Origin: Oribacterium sinus
GTDB lineage: Bacteria; Bacillota; Clostridia; Lachnospirales; Lachnospiraceae
Assembly: GCF_014202695.1 (NCBI RefSeq)
Contig: NZ_JACHHH010000011.1
Coordinates: forward strand, 1 to 64,000
Direction: 5' to 3'
DNA: 64,000 nucleotides
Positions 42,698 to 50,958 of this stretch are shown piece by piece. The translations under genes were made by a program, and so were the position numbers. Under the pieces are notes generated by a model that worked only from the letters and a program-made list of their open reading frames with translations, did not search any database and was not told the DNA's origin. Positions within the stretch are counted from its first letter, which is position 1; every line of letters begins with the position of its first letter.

Positions 42698-43810
42698 TTA
42701 GTTGGTAATAGTCTGCTCTGTTTCCTTATCGAAAATATGAATCTTGTTCTCATCCAAAGCAAAGCGAACGGTATCTCCTGTTCTTGCCTTGGTCTTGGGA
42801 TTCACTCTTGCGGTCCAGGAAGCATCTCCGATATCGAAGTAGAGTAAGGTCTCCGCTCCGAGCATCTCGTATACACGAATTTCTGCGGAAATCACGGACT
42901 GTCCATGCTGAGAAAGATACTCTTCCTCATCATGTAAGTCTTCAGGACGAATTCCTAATGTGACAGTCTTTCCGATATAGCCCTTATCCTTTAAAGCAGC
43001 TGCTTTCTTTTCATTTAAGGTGATGGTGTTTCCTGCAAAGCTTAACTTTACAGCGCCGCCCTCTTCTGTGCACTCCGCATCAATCATATTCATCTGGGGA
43101 GATCCGATAAATCCTGCTACGAACTTGTTGCAGGGGGTATCGTAAAGGTTCTCCGGAGTATCTACCTGCTGAATATAACCGTCCTTCAAAACTACGATTC
43201 TGGTTCCCAGTGTCATAGCCTCGGTCTGGTCATGGGTTACATAGATGATGGTAGTCTCTAAGGACTTGTGGAGCTTTGCAATCTCTACACGCATCTGTGC
43301 CCTTAACTTTGCATCCAGGTTGGAAAGAGGTTCATCCATCAGGAATACCTTCGGACGACGAACGATGGCACGTCCCATAGCCACACGCTGTCTCTGTCCT
43401 CCGGAAAGAGCCTTAGGCTTTCTGTCCAGCAAGTGCTCAAGATCCAAAATTCTTGCAGCTTCATGCACCTTCTTATCGATTTCATCCTTTGGTACTTTTC
43501 TAAGCTTCAGTCCGAAGGCCATGTTATCGTATACAGTCATATGAGGATATAATGCATAGTTCTGGAAAACCATGGCAATGTCTCTATCCTTCGGTTCTAC
43601 ATCATTCATTCTCTTTCCGTCGATGAAAAGGTCTCCGGAGCTGATGTCTTCCAGTCCTGCCACCATACGAAGGGTAGTAGACTTACCGCATCCTGAAGGT
43701 CCTACGAAAATGATAAATTCCTTATCTTCAATCTCTAAATTAAAATCTTTTACTGCCACAAATCCGTTGGGGTATTTCTTTACCACATTTTTGAGCTGCA
43801 CACTTGCCAT
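42698..43810 (-). CDS. MsmK/UgpC/MalK-type sugar ABC transporter ATPase
   Basis: A 370-residue ATPase. Walker A is GPSGCGKST (about 37-45), signature LSGGQRQRVAMGRA, Walker B KVFLMDEPLSNLD, and H-loop YVTHDQTEAM. The C-terminal TOBE/regulatory domain (about 235-370) is characteristic of CUT1 carbohydrate importers. It is not next to any permease or binding protein, so it likely serves several transporters, as MsmK does in streptococci. The sialic-acid operon at 46855-55104 has a binding protein and two permeases but no ATPase and is a natural client. Strong AGAAGGAG before the ATG and own terminator. Confidence 0.93.
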   Translation of the reverse strand: MASVQLKNVVKKYPNGFVAVKDFNLEIEDKEFIIFVGPSGCGKSTTLRMVAGLEDISSGDLFIDGKRMNDVEPKDRDIAMVFQNYALYPHMTVYDNMAFGLKLRKVPKDEIDKKVHEAARILDLEHLLDRKPKALSGGQRQRVAMGRAIVRRPKVFLMDEPLSNLDAKLRAQMRVEIAKLHKSLETTIIYVTHDQTEAMTLGTRIVVLKDGYIQQVDTPENLYDTPCNKFVAGFIGSPQMNMIDAECTEEGGAVKLSFAGNTITLNEKKAAALKDKGYIGKTVTLGIRPEDLHDEEEYLSQHGQSVISAEIRVYEMLGAETLLYFDIGDASWTARVNPKTKARTGDTVRFALDENKIHIFDKETEQTITN

Positions 43811-44011
43811 GCTGTTTCTCCTTCTATAAATATGATTTATGCTTTCTTTTCAGCAGAAAACCGGTATATGAATTCCAGGATTTTCGCATACTTATGCTAA
43901 TAGTATTCTATCTACTTTCCCTCTTTCTGGCTATAGACTAAGTTTCCGAAAAAATGCTCCTAATTTTGTACAAGATAGAGTTCCTTTATTAAATAAATGT
44001 CAATCTGCCCA

Positions 44012-44048
44012 AAAAGAGAGGGGATTTTTAGCAGAATCCCCCCTCTTT
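44012..44048 (-). terminator. cvfB terminator
   Basis: AAAGAG-AGGGGATT pairs with AATCCCC-CCTCTTT around 9 nt; TTTTT follows on the minus strand. Confidence 0.88.
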
Positions 44049-44052
44049 GTTG

Positions 44053-44709
44053 CTAATCCTGATAAATTTTAAAAATTGCCGTTCTGGTGATTTTAATCTT
44101 TTTTTCCTTTAAAAGCTTGCCAATAGCCTTTTTAAAGGCGGCTTTTGACACGCCGAAGTCCTTTTTCACCTGCTCCGGATCCACGGTCTTATCCGTATAA
44201 GGGATATGTCCCTCAAATTTCTCCTCAATCAGCCGTTCAATCTGCTCTCCCAGCTTTTCATAACGGGAAGCATTTATTTCCTCTTGCGTCAAATGCTTGG
44301 CATCCTCTTTTTTCTTGGTATACATAGTACCTGCCAAACGCTCGGTCTTGTCCACATAAAGGTAAATCTCCACCTCCATATCCTTCTTTAAGGCATAACG
44401 CATCTCTCTGTGGGGCACCAAAATATCCTTCTCCAAGCCGATATCCACAAAGGCGCCGATGGTATTTACATCGCTGACCCGCAGTCTTCCGATTTCTCCT
44501 ACTTCAAGATAAGGTTTTTTGGTGGTGGCAATTAACCTGTCCTTGGAATCCTTATACAAAAATACGGAGACCTCATCCCCTATGGTCTTCCCTTTGGGAA
44601 CCTGGCGGATGGGAAGAAGCACGCTGTCTCCTCCTTCCTCTCCCACAAAAACACCAAAATCCTTTTCCCTAAGAATCTTAAGCGTCTGGATTTTTCCTAA
44701 TTTCAACAT
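44053..44709 (-). CDS. CvfB-like S1-domain RNA-binding protein
   Basis: A 218-residue protein of the CvfB/YitL family: tandem OB/S1-like folds (about 1-60 and 70-130; GRLRVSDVNTIGAFVDIGLEKDILVP) and a C-terminal winged-helix (about 150-218; DFGVSKAAFKKAIGKLL). CvfB affects virulence and RNA metabolism in staphylococci. It is shorter than the roughly 280-300 residues typical, consistent with one fewer S1 repeat. Its start lies inside the 3' end of the thioesterase gene (32-nt overlap) with AAGGAG 10 nt upstream, so the two are translationally linked. Confidence 0.85.
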   Translation of the reverse strand: MLKLGKIQTLKILREKDFGVFVGEEGGDSVLLPIRQVPKGKTIGDEVSVFLYKDSKDRLIATTKKPYLEVGEIGRLRVSDVNTIGAFVDIGLEKDILVPHREMRYALKKDMEVEIYLYVDKTERLAGTMYTKKKEDAKHLTQEEINASRYEKLGEQIERLIEEKFEGHIPYTDKTVDPEQVKKDFGVSKAAFKKAIGKLLKEKKIKITRTAIFKIYQD

Positions 44710-45451
44710 GGCAACATAACTCCTTATTCTGATTATAAAAGGCTACAACCGTTCTATCCTCTTCTATTGCTACCCTTGGGAAAATACTGTCTCCTAAAGT
44801 ATAGGCCTTCACATATTCCGCCCGAATGGAATAAAATTCTCTCTTAGAATCGGCTTTTTCTTCTCCTTCGGTGAAAAGAATTGCCGGCTTTCCTGTACAT
44901 TGGAAAATAACTTCCTCCGCCAAAGCAATGTACTTGGCGTTGTTCATGTGGTGGTTGGTATCCAGAAAATCCTGCACAACGGGAATGAGCTCTCCCTCCT
45001 GATAGCTTTCCGGAAAAGCAATTTTTCTTTGCAGGGGAGGCAAATGTAACACATCCTCCCGTTCCTTAAAGGGCGCAATCAATTCCTCCGTAATCTTTCC
45101 GGGACGTCCCTTCTCCAAATCAAAGCTGAACCACTCGCTGTCTGCTTTCACATAGAACTCTCTTGCTTCATTTTGAATCCAGAAATTCCTATAGGCGAAA
45201 ATCCCCCGGAAATTGTGGGGAGACGTTCCGATGGAAAGCTTCTCATAGAGCTTAGGCAGGGCATATAGCTCAATATTCCAAGCACTCAAGAGCCATGCTC
45301 TATGCTTTTTCTGTAAAACTTCAATGGACATTCCCACATCATGAGAATGAAAGGTGGAACAATCCTGCAAAAGATTCACCACGGAAAACAGGCTCATTTC
45401 TCCCTTCTCCGTTACCTCGGAATAACGAACTCTCTCTTGAATCTCATACAT
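44678..45451 (-). CDS. Acyl-ACP thioesterase
   Basis: A 257-residue double hot-dog thioesterase that releases fatty acids from acyl carrier protein. First hot-dog about 1-125 (YSEVTEKGEMSLFSVVNLLQD, WLLSAWNIELY); second about 145-257 with the plant-FatA-like active-site pattern LDTNHHMNNAKYI. Common in Clostridia, where free fatty acids or exogenous incorporation routes are used. It is first of a two-gene unit with cvfB. Confidence 0.9.
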   Translation of the reverse strand: MYEIQERVRYSEVTEKGEMSLFSVVNLLQDCSTFHSHDVGMSIEVLQKKHRAWLLSAWNIELYALPKLYEKLSIGTSPHNFRGIFAYRNFWIQNEAREFYVKADSEWFSFDLEKGRPGKITEELIAPFKEREDVLHLPPLQRKIAFPESYQEGELIPVVQDFLDTNHHMNNAKYIALAEEVIFQCTGKPAILFTEGEEKADSKREFYSIRAEYVKAYTLGDSIFPRVAIEEDRTVVAFYNQNKELCCHVEIRKNPDA

Positions 45452-45645
45452 CCTTTGCCACCCTTTCTTGATTTTCCCCTTAAAAGCTACTCTATCTCAT
45501 TGAATCCGGAATCCCGTTCCTCACTATTTTATTACACAGCTCCGAAAATACCTTTTCCTTCTGTTTTATAGCTCCCCTCCGGAATTCTTTCTGCTCTATT
45601 CTACTCTATTTTTTTTATTCTGCATACAGTTTCTATCTTTCCTAC

Positions 45646-45673
45646 AAAAAAAGAAGAGGTTCCCCTCTTCTTT
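45646..45673 (-). terminator. mscL terminator
   Basis: Perfect 10-bp stem AAAGAAGAGG/CCTCTTCTTT with a 4-nt loop, followed by TTTT on the minus strand. Confidence 0.9.
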
Positions 45674-45681
45674 CAGTATTC

Positions 45682-46137
45682 TTAAACGGACTCTGCGTAT
45701 CCTGCCAACTTGGATGTGCAATGAGGACAACGAGTTGCCGCAATAGGAATCATAGTCTTGCAGTACTCACACTCTTTCTCTGTAGGTGCTGCTTCCGGCT
45801 CAGCCTTCTTTAACTTGTTCATCTGCTTAACGAAGACAAATACCACAAAAGCCATAATCAGGAAATTGATTACCGCAGTGATGAAGGAACCGTATGCCAA
45901 TACCGCACCCTGCTCAACGGCCTCAGTGTAAACCTTGGTGGTCTGTCCTGCTAAAGGAATGAACATGTTTTCAAAGTCAATCTTTCCTGTAATCAAGGAA
46001 ATCAATGGCATAATCAGGTCAGATACCAGCTTGTTCACCAATGCGGTAAAAGCAGCACCGATAATCATACCGACTGCCAAATCAATCATGTTTCCCTTTA
46101 AAGCAAACTCTTTAAACTCTTTCAAAAAACCCTTCAT
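45682..46137 (-). CDS. mscL: Large-conductance mechanosensitive channel with zinc-ribbon tail
   Basis: A 151-residue MscL, opening under membrane tension to release solutes in osmotic downshock. The N-terminal helix and TM1 (about 14-42; [20 protein letters not shown]) and TM2 (about 75-97) are typical. Beyond the normal cytoplasmic helix there is a four-cysteine zinc-ribbon-like tail, [10 protein letters not shown]6-CPHC (about 123-141), not present in the E. coli protein but seen in some clostridial ones. It might sense redox or metal state or aid assembly. AAGGAGAG precedes the ATG. Confidence 0.95.
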   Translation of the reverse strand: MKGFLKEFKEFALKGNMIDLAVGMIIGAAFTALVNKLVSDLIMPLISLITGKIDFENMFIPLAGQTTKVYTEAVEQGAVLAYGSFITAVINFLIMAFVVFVFVKQMNKLKKAEPEAAPTEKECEYCKTMIPIAATRCPHCTSKLAGYAESV

Positions 46138-46361
46138 TTGTCTCTCCTTAAAAATATAGAATCTCCTTTTTTAGAACTTTTCCTTTTTTGTCCTAAAATC
46201 CTTCGCTACTCTAGTATAGAAGAGAGCTTTTGGCAAGTTCTATTTTCCGAAAGTAACAATGTTTATTGTATTTTTATTTTTATTCACTTATTAAGTCATT
46301 GCTTTTTGCCGAGTCAATTTTCATTTTTCTTCTTTTTGAGAAGAACCACCGCCGATAGCTC

Positions 46362-46667
46362 CTAGCTTTGTTTCCTATTTAGTTCCAAAAAACACCAGGA
46401 CCAGGAGAGGAACTTTAATAAAAGATACAAAAAGAAAAGATTCAAAATCAGTCTCAACGGATTTAAAGCAGTAGAGAAAAAAGGAGAAAAATTCAAGCTT
46501 CCCTGTTTTTGTATATAAAGATAGGTATAAGGAAAACCAATCCCAATTTGATTCCCCTTATCAGAAAAAGGCATAAAATAAGAGAGCAAGATTTCCAAGA
46601 AAAAAGCCAGACTCAAAGTGCTCTTAACACTTCTGTACAGCCATGGCTTTTGATTTTCTGTATTCAT
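46362..46667 (-). CDS. Small hypothetical membrane protein
   Basis: A 101-residue protein with two predicted membrane helices (about 13-34 and 66-90) separated by an external-looking segment (SDKGNQIGIGFPYTYLY). GGAGGGGG lies just before ATG 46667; a longer frame to 46715 overlaps the palindromic repeat and is rejected. I recognise no family. The gene lies between mscL and a 36-bp dispersed repeat. Confidence 0.5.
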   Translation of the reverse strand: MNTENQKPWLYRSVKSTLSLAFFLEILLSYFMPFSDKGNQIGIGFPYTYLYIQKQGSLNFSPFFSTALNPLRLILNLFFLYLLLKFLSWSWCFLELNRKQS

Positions 46668-46691
46668 ATTTTCCCCCTCCCAAACCTCTAA

Positions 46692-46727
46692 AACGAGATA
46701 TCCCACGCTTTGCAAGGGATACTTGTT
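46692..46727 (+). repeat. 36-bp palindromic dispersed repeat, copy 3
   Basis: AACGAGATATCCC, loop, GGGATACTTGTT. Relative to copies 1 and 2 the stem bases change on both sides (TATCCC/GGGATA versus TATCGCAC/GTGCGATA), keeping the pairing. Confidence 0.8.
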
Positions 46728-46854
46728 ATGAATTATAAATAAGCTATTTTAACTATAGAATTGGAAGGAGATTTCGTCAAATGCTATTCCTCTTACATTT
46801 TTCTTTGCATTTTTAGTAATTTTATTCATTCCCAATCTTGCTGTTGTATAGGAT

Positions 46855-47997
46855 TTAAATAATCTTTTTTCCGGCCTGATAAACGGCCTTCTGTTTTAAG
46901 TCCTTATCCACAATCAGATAATCCGCCTGCTTTCCTACCGTAATGCTGCCGTAGTCCTTCTCAATGCCCAAGGATCGGGCAGGGTTTAGGCTGGCTGCTG
47001 TAATAGCCTTTCTAAGAGGAATCTTCATTTCCTTTACCGCAGTACAAAGGCAGTCATAAACATTGGACACGGAGCCTGCCAATGCTCCATTGGATGTCAG
47101 GGTACAGTGCTTTCCCTTCTTCTCCACTTCCTGCCCCCCAAGGTCATAAAGCCCGTCCGGCATTCCGGTGGAACGAAGGCTGTCACTGATAAGAATGACT
47201 CTATCCTCCCCCAAAGCCTCGAAGGCCAAACGCACCATGGCAGGATGCACATGAATGCCGTCCGTAATCAACTCGGCAAATACTTCCTTTTCCTCGATGG
47301 TAGCTCCCACAACTCCCGGATTTCTGTGATCCAGACCGGTCATGGCATTGAAAAGGTGTACCGCATGACTGGCTCCTGCCTGGTAGGCCTTCAAGGCCGT
47401 GGGGAAATCCGCATTGGTATGGGCAAGGGAAATCTTCACCTTCCCCCTCATTTTCGGAATAAAACGCTGGAAATCAGGATTCTCCTCCGGCGCCAAGCCC
47501 ATATACTTTACCAGTCCGCCGGAGCAATGTAAGAAGCGCTCCGCAAGCTTTTCATCCCACTTTAAAATGTAATTGGGATTCTGCGCCCCCTTCTTCACCG
47601 GGCTGATAAAGGGGCCTTCCATATTGATGCCCAGGAGTCTGGCCTCTCCGATTTTTAAGCCTTCCTCATGGTATTCCTTCGCTAAGGAAAGGACCTTTTC
47701 CAAATCTTCCACAGCCAATGTCAGGGTTGCCGGACAAATGACGGTAATGCCGTGCTCCGCCTCATACTTTGCCAAAGTCTGCAGGGCCTTTCTGGTACCG
47801 TCACAAAAATCCTCTCCCAAACAGCCATGAAAATGAATGTCAATCAGTCCCGGCAGGAGAAAGTCCTCCGGACAGGAAAATGCTTCCTCTTCGGAAAGCT
47901 CTTTTTCCTTGTGAATGGCGGAAAAGCACCCGTCCTTCACTTCTACGGAAGCTAAAGTAAATTTTTTTTCTTCTGTAAAGATACAATATTTTTCCAT
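46855..47997 (-). CDS. nagA: N-acetylglucosamine-6-phosphate deacetylase
   Basis: Converts GlcNAc-6-P to glucosamine-6-P and acetate (380 residues). Metal and substrate motifs: LPGLIDIHFHGCLGEDF, GINMEGPFISP, SLAHTNADFP, SHAVHLFNAMTGLDHR and VILISDSLRSTGMPDG. It is the terminal step of the sialic-acid pathway encoded upstream. A 236-bp spacer with a 16-bp tandem array separates it from the ROK kinase gene, so it may have its own expression signals. GAAGGA precedes the ATG. nagB is not in the window. Confidence 0.96.
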   Translation of the reverse strand: MEKYCIFTEEKKFTLASVEVKDGCFSAIHKEKELSEEEAFSCPEDFLLPGLIDIHFHGCLGEDFCDGTRKALQTLAKYEAEHGITVICPATLTLAVEDLEKVLSLAKEYHEEGLKIGEARLLGINMEGPFISPVKKGAQNPNYILKWDEKLAERFLHCSGGLVKYMGLAPEENPDFQRFIPKMRGKVKISLAHTNADFPTALKAYQAGASHAVHLFNAMTGLDHRNPGVVGATIEEKEVFAELITDGIHVHPAMVRLAFEALGEDRVILISDSLRSTGMPDGLYDLGGQEVEKKGKHCTLTSNGALAGSVSNVYDCLCTAVKEMKIPLRKAITAASLNPARSLGIEKDYGSITVGKQADYLIVDKDLKQKAVYQAGKKII

Positions 47998-48122
47998 ATT
48001 AAATCCTTCTCAAACAAGCACTATTTTTTCTAAAGTATGCGCTATTTTTTAAGAGTTTGATAGCTTTCCTATGGGAATAAACTTTAACTCTTTTAAGCTT
48101 TTGATGATTAAACTTATGATTT

Positions 48123-48240
48123 TTAGGCTTTGGGTTTTTAGACTTTGGGTTTTTTAGACTTTGGGTTTTTTAGACTTTGGGTTTTTTAGACTTTGGGTTT
48201 TTTAGACTTTGGGTTTTTTAGGCTTTGGGTTTTTTAGGCT
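48123..48240. repeat. Seven tandem 16-bp repeats after the ROK kinase gene
   Basis: Unit TTTGGGTTTTTTAGAC with period 16 (GGG at 48132, 48147, 48163, 48179, 48195, 48211, 48227; the first step is 15). The last copy runs into the stop codon (48234-48236) of the kinase gene. Confidence 0.92.
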
Positions 48241-49214
48241 TTACTCTTCTGCCTGTTATGAAAATGCACATAAGCCCCCAGCAGTCCTGCTCTGTTTCCA
48301 AGGCTGGCCGCCAGCAAGCGGGTGTTCTCCGCCACAATAGGCACCAAATGCTCCTGTAAGTGTCCCCAAATCTTAGGAAGCAGGATATCCTTCTGCTCCA
48401 TAATGCCTCCCCCAAGCACAATACATTCCGGGTTAAAAGCATAACACAGATTACTTAGCCCAATGGACAGAGCATCACAAAGCCTATCCAACTCTTCCAG
48501 ACAGATTTTATCTTCCTTTGCCACTTCTTCAAAAATCCGCTTTCCGTTCCAAAGCTCTTCCGGCTCTCCCTTTCTGCTGGCTACTCTCTTCACCAAGGCA
48601 GAGGTTGAGGCCATACGCTGGAACATTCCGCCGGGAATCTGCATATAGCCGATTTCCATGGCGGAATGGGAAGTGCCGTGATATACCTCTCCGTTTAAGA
48701 TAAAGCTACCGCCTATACCGGTACCTATGGTAAGACAAAGCATAGAACTTGTCCCTTTTCCGCTACCAAAGGAATATTCTCCAAGTCCTGCGCACTTTAC
48801 ATCATTTTCCACCTCGCAGGGAATGGAAAATCTACGTTCTATCTCTTCCTTCCACTTGCATCCCTTGTACTCCGGAATCTGGGGGCCTGCATGAATAATC
48901 TCTCCCTTTATCTCATCCACCATTCCTGCGGTGGAGATACAGATACCGGATAGAAGTGGCTCTGTTTTGGCTTCTGTTGTTCGCTCAGCTTTTGCATCTC
49001 CCTTTGTATCTGCTTGTGCCCCCTCCGGCGGATTTCCCTTTAATTCCGCTAATACTCTACGGATTTCTCCCTTAACATTTTCCAGAATAAAGGAACCGCC
49101 TCTTTGGGCCTCGGTGTCCTTTTCATAAGTAGAAAGGATTTCTCCCTTTTCTCCCAAAAGGGCATATTTTGTTTTGGTGCCTCCGATGTCCAGGGCAAAA
49201 TATCGCTTTTCCAT
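48234..49214 (-). CDS. ROK-family sugar kinase, probable N-acetylmannosamine kinase
   Basis: A 326-residue ROK kinase: ATP motif FALDIGGTKTKYALLG, catalytic Asp in VENDVKCAGLGE, and CLTIGTGIGGSFIL. The usual ROK zinc motif CxCGxxGC after the conserved His is missing (HSAMEIGYMQIPGG), as in some specialised members. Context between nanA and nagA indicates ManNAc phosphorylation (NanK); glucokinase activity is the alternative. ATG 49214 has AGGAAG upstream; the longer frame would overlap the esterase gene. A 35-residue-wide Lys/Glu/Ala insertion (about 70-90) is unusual. Confidence 0.85.
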   Translation of the reverse strand: MEKRYFALDIGGTKTKYALLGEKGEILSTYEKDTEAQRGGSFILENVKGEIRRVLAELKGNPPEGAQADTKGDAKAERTTEAKTEPLLSGICISTAGMVDEIKGEIIHAGPQIPEYKGCKWKEEIERRFSIPCEVENDVKCAGLGEYSFGSGKGTSSMLCLTIGTGIGGSFILNGEVYHGTSHSAMEIGYMQIPGGMFQRMASTSALVKRVASRKGEPEELWNGKRIFEEVAKEDKICLEELDRLCDALSIGLSNLCYAFNPECIVLGGGIMEQKDILLPKIWGHLQEHLVPIVAENTRLLAASLGNRAGLLGAYVHFHNRQKSKA

Positions 49215-49222
49215 ACCGCTTC

Positions 49223-49888
49223 CTACTTTCCTTCTTCTGAAAAATAATCGGGAATCCACTTAGCCAGATGCTCCGCCAAAGCCTTATGGGCTTCAGGGCT
49301 CAAATGCATATAGTCGTAGGGGTAATTTTCTACTCCCGGAATATCCTGTGCCGAAAGGTAGGCACAGCCGGTACGCTTTGCCACCGCCTCATACAGAGGA
49401 ACAATGGCCTTGGACTTTTCACAGCAGTCTTTTCCCATTTCATTCCCTACGATAGTATCCTTATATTCCGGATCAATGGGATAGGGAGCAATAATCAGAA
49501 TTTTCGGCTTTTCTTCTGTAAAGGCTTCCTGTACGGATTGGGCTTTTCGGATTAAACGTTCCAGCCCTCTGGAAATATTTTCCGCAGTAGCGGAAAAACG
49601 CTCCTTTACATCATTGGTTCCCAGCATAATAATCAAAAGGGAAACCGGCTCATGGGTAAGAAGGATGGGGCGGATCATACTCACGCCGGAAAGACCCTCG
49701 TACAAGGGATCTTCAAAAACAGTGGTACGGCCTGATAAGCCTTCTTCCCGTACCAGATACTCCTCCCCCAATAATTCCTGTAAAACCATGGGCCAACGCA
49801 CATGCTCGCTGAAACGCTTTCCGTTTTTGTTATTGTAACCATGGGTATTGGAATCTCCAAAACATACAATGGTCTTTGCCCCAGCCAT
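49223..49888 (-). CDS. SGNH/GDSL hydrolase, possible sialate O-acetylesterase
   Basis: A 221-residue SGNH hydrolase: block I CFGDSNTHGYN with nucleophile Ser, block II Gly in GLSGRTT, block III MLGTNDVKERF, block V DYMHLSPEAHKAL with Asp and His. No signal peptide, so it is cytoplasmic. Within a sialic-acid catabolic operon the likely job is removal of O-acetyl groups from imported sialic acids (NanS/EstA-like role) or from another sugar ester; specificity is inferred from context. It is followed 8 bp later by the ROK kinase start. Confidence 0.82.
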   Translation of the reverse strand: MAGAKTIVCFGDSNTHGYNNKNGKRFSEHVRWPMVLQELLGEEYLVREEGLSGRTTVFEDPLYEGLSGVSMIRPILLTHEPVSLLIIMLGTNDVKERFSATAENISRGLERLIRKAQSVQEAFTEEKPKILIIAPYPIDPEYKDTIVGNEMGKDCCEKSKAIVPLYEAVAKRTGCAYLSAQDIPGVENYPYDYMHLSPEAHKALAEHLAKWIPDYFSEEGK

Positions 49889-50017
49889 ATTTCCTCCTTT
49901 AATTGCTTTCCTTTCAAGCTGTTTATCTATAGCTGCTCCCGGGGGGAATGTCCCCTAAAAGCACTTTTAGCCTGCTCTGTAAAGTTTCCAAGAAACCCTA
50001 CAAAGCAGGCAAATCTT

Positions 50018-50935
50018 TTATACGAAGCGCGCTACTGTCTCATCGATGACCTTGGCAGTCTTCTTTGCAATCTCCAAATCCGCCTCTGTTAAAGGACTTA
50101 ACGGACTTCTTACAGAGCCCACATTTAAGCCCTTGCGAAGCTTCAGCACTTCCTTAATCATGGCATACATATTACCGTGACCACTACAAAGTAAAGTGAT
50201 AATTTCATTTACCGCAAACTGAATTTTTCTCGCTTCTTCCATACGGTTTTCCTTGAGAAGAGCATTCATCTTTAAGAAAAGCTCCGGCATGGTCCCATAG
50301 GTTCCGCCGATTCCGCCGCAGGCTCCCATAGTTCTTCCTCCGATAAACTGCTCATCCGGACCGTTGAAAACCACGAAATCCTCTCCACCCCAGGCCTTGT
50401 AATTCTGAATGTCCTGAACGGGCATGGAGGAGTTCTTTACTCCGATCACTCTGGGATTCTTCTTCATTTCCAGGAACAATTCCTTGGTAAGGCTTACGCC
50501 GGCAAGCTGGGGAATATTGTAAATGATGAAGTCAGTATTAGCTGCTGCTGCACTGATGGTATTCCAGTACTCAGCAATGCTGTAGCTTGGCAGACGAAAG
50601 TAAATGGGAGGAATTGCCGCAATGGCATCTACCCCTAAGCTTTCTGCATGCTTCGCCAGTTCCACAGAATCCTTGGTGTTGTTGCAAGCCACATGGGCAA
50701 TGATGCGAAGCTTTCCCTTGGCTTCCGCCATCACCGCTTCCAAAATCTGCTTTCTATCCTCTACGGAAAGGTAAATACACTCTCCGGAAGAGCCGTTGAC
50801 ATATAAGCCCTGCACACCGGCTTCAATAAAATAACGAACTAAGGCCTTGGTTCTTTCTACAGACACCTCTCCATTATCCTCATAGCAGGCATAAAAGGCC
50901 GGTAAAATTCCTTGAAATTTCTCTACATTCATCAT
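50018..50935 (-). CDS. nanA: N-acetylneuraminate lyase
   Basis: A 305-residue class I aldolase of the DHDPS/NAL family, splitting Neu5Ac into ManNAc and pyruvate. It has YVNGSSGECIYLS (carboxylate site, GSxGE), FIIYNIPQLAGVSL (catalytic Tyr) and VIGVKNSSMPV (Schiff-base Lys). YNIP.LAG and adjacent nanE favour the lyase over dihydrodipicolinate synthase. AGGAG lies 6 nt before ATG 50935; the frame open to 50956 is rejected. Part of the nan operon, 23 bp after the second permease gene. Confidence 0.92.
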   Translation of the reverse strand: MMNVEKFQGILPAFYACYEDNGEVSVERTKALVRYFIEAGVQGLYVNGSSGECIYLSVEDRKQILEAVMAEAKGKLRIIAHVACNNTKDSVELAKHAESLGVDAIAAIPPIYFRLPSYSIAEYWNTISAAAANTDFIIYNIPQLAGVSLTKELFLEMKKNPRVIGVKNSSMPVQDIQNYKAWGGEDFVVFNGPDEQFIGGRTMGACGGIGGTYGTMPELFLKMNALLKENRMEEARKIQFAVNEIITLLCSGHGNMYAMIKEVLKLRKGLNVGSVRSPLSPLTEADLEIAKKTAKVIDETVARFV

Positions 50936-50958
50936 TTTTTTCTCCTTTAAATACATTT

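Noticed and set aside
48123-48240. Telomere-like or G-quadruplex-forming repeat
   Set aside because: GGG runs are separated by 13 bases of mostly T; more simply a tandem expansion past the stop codon.
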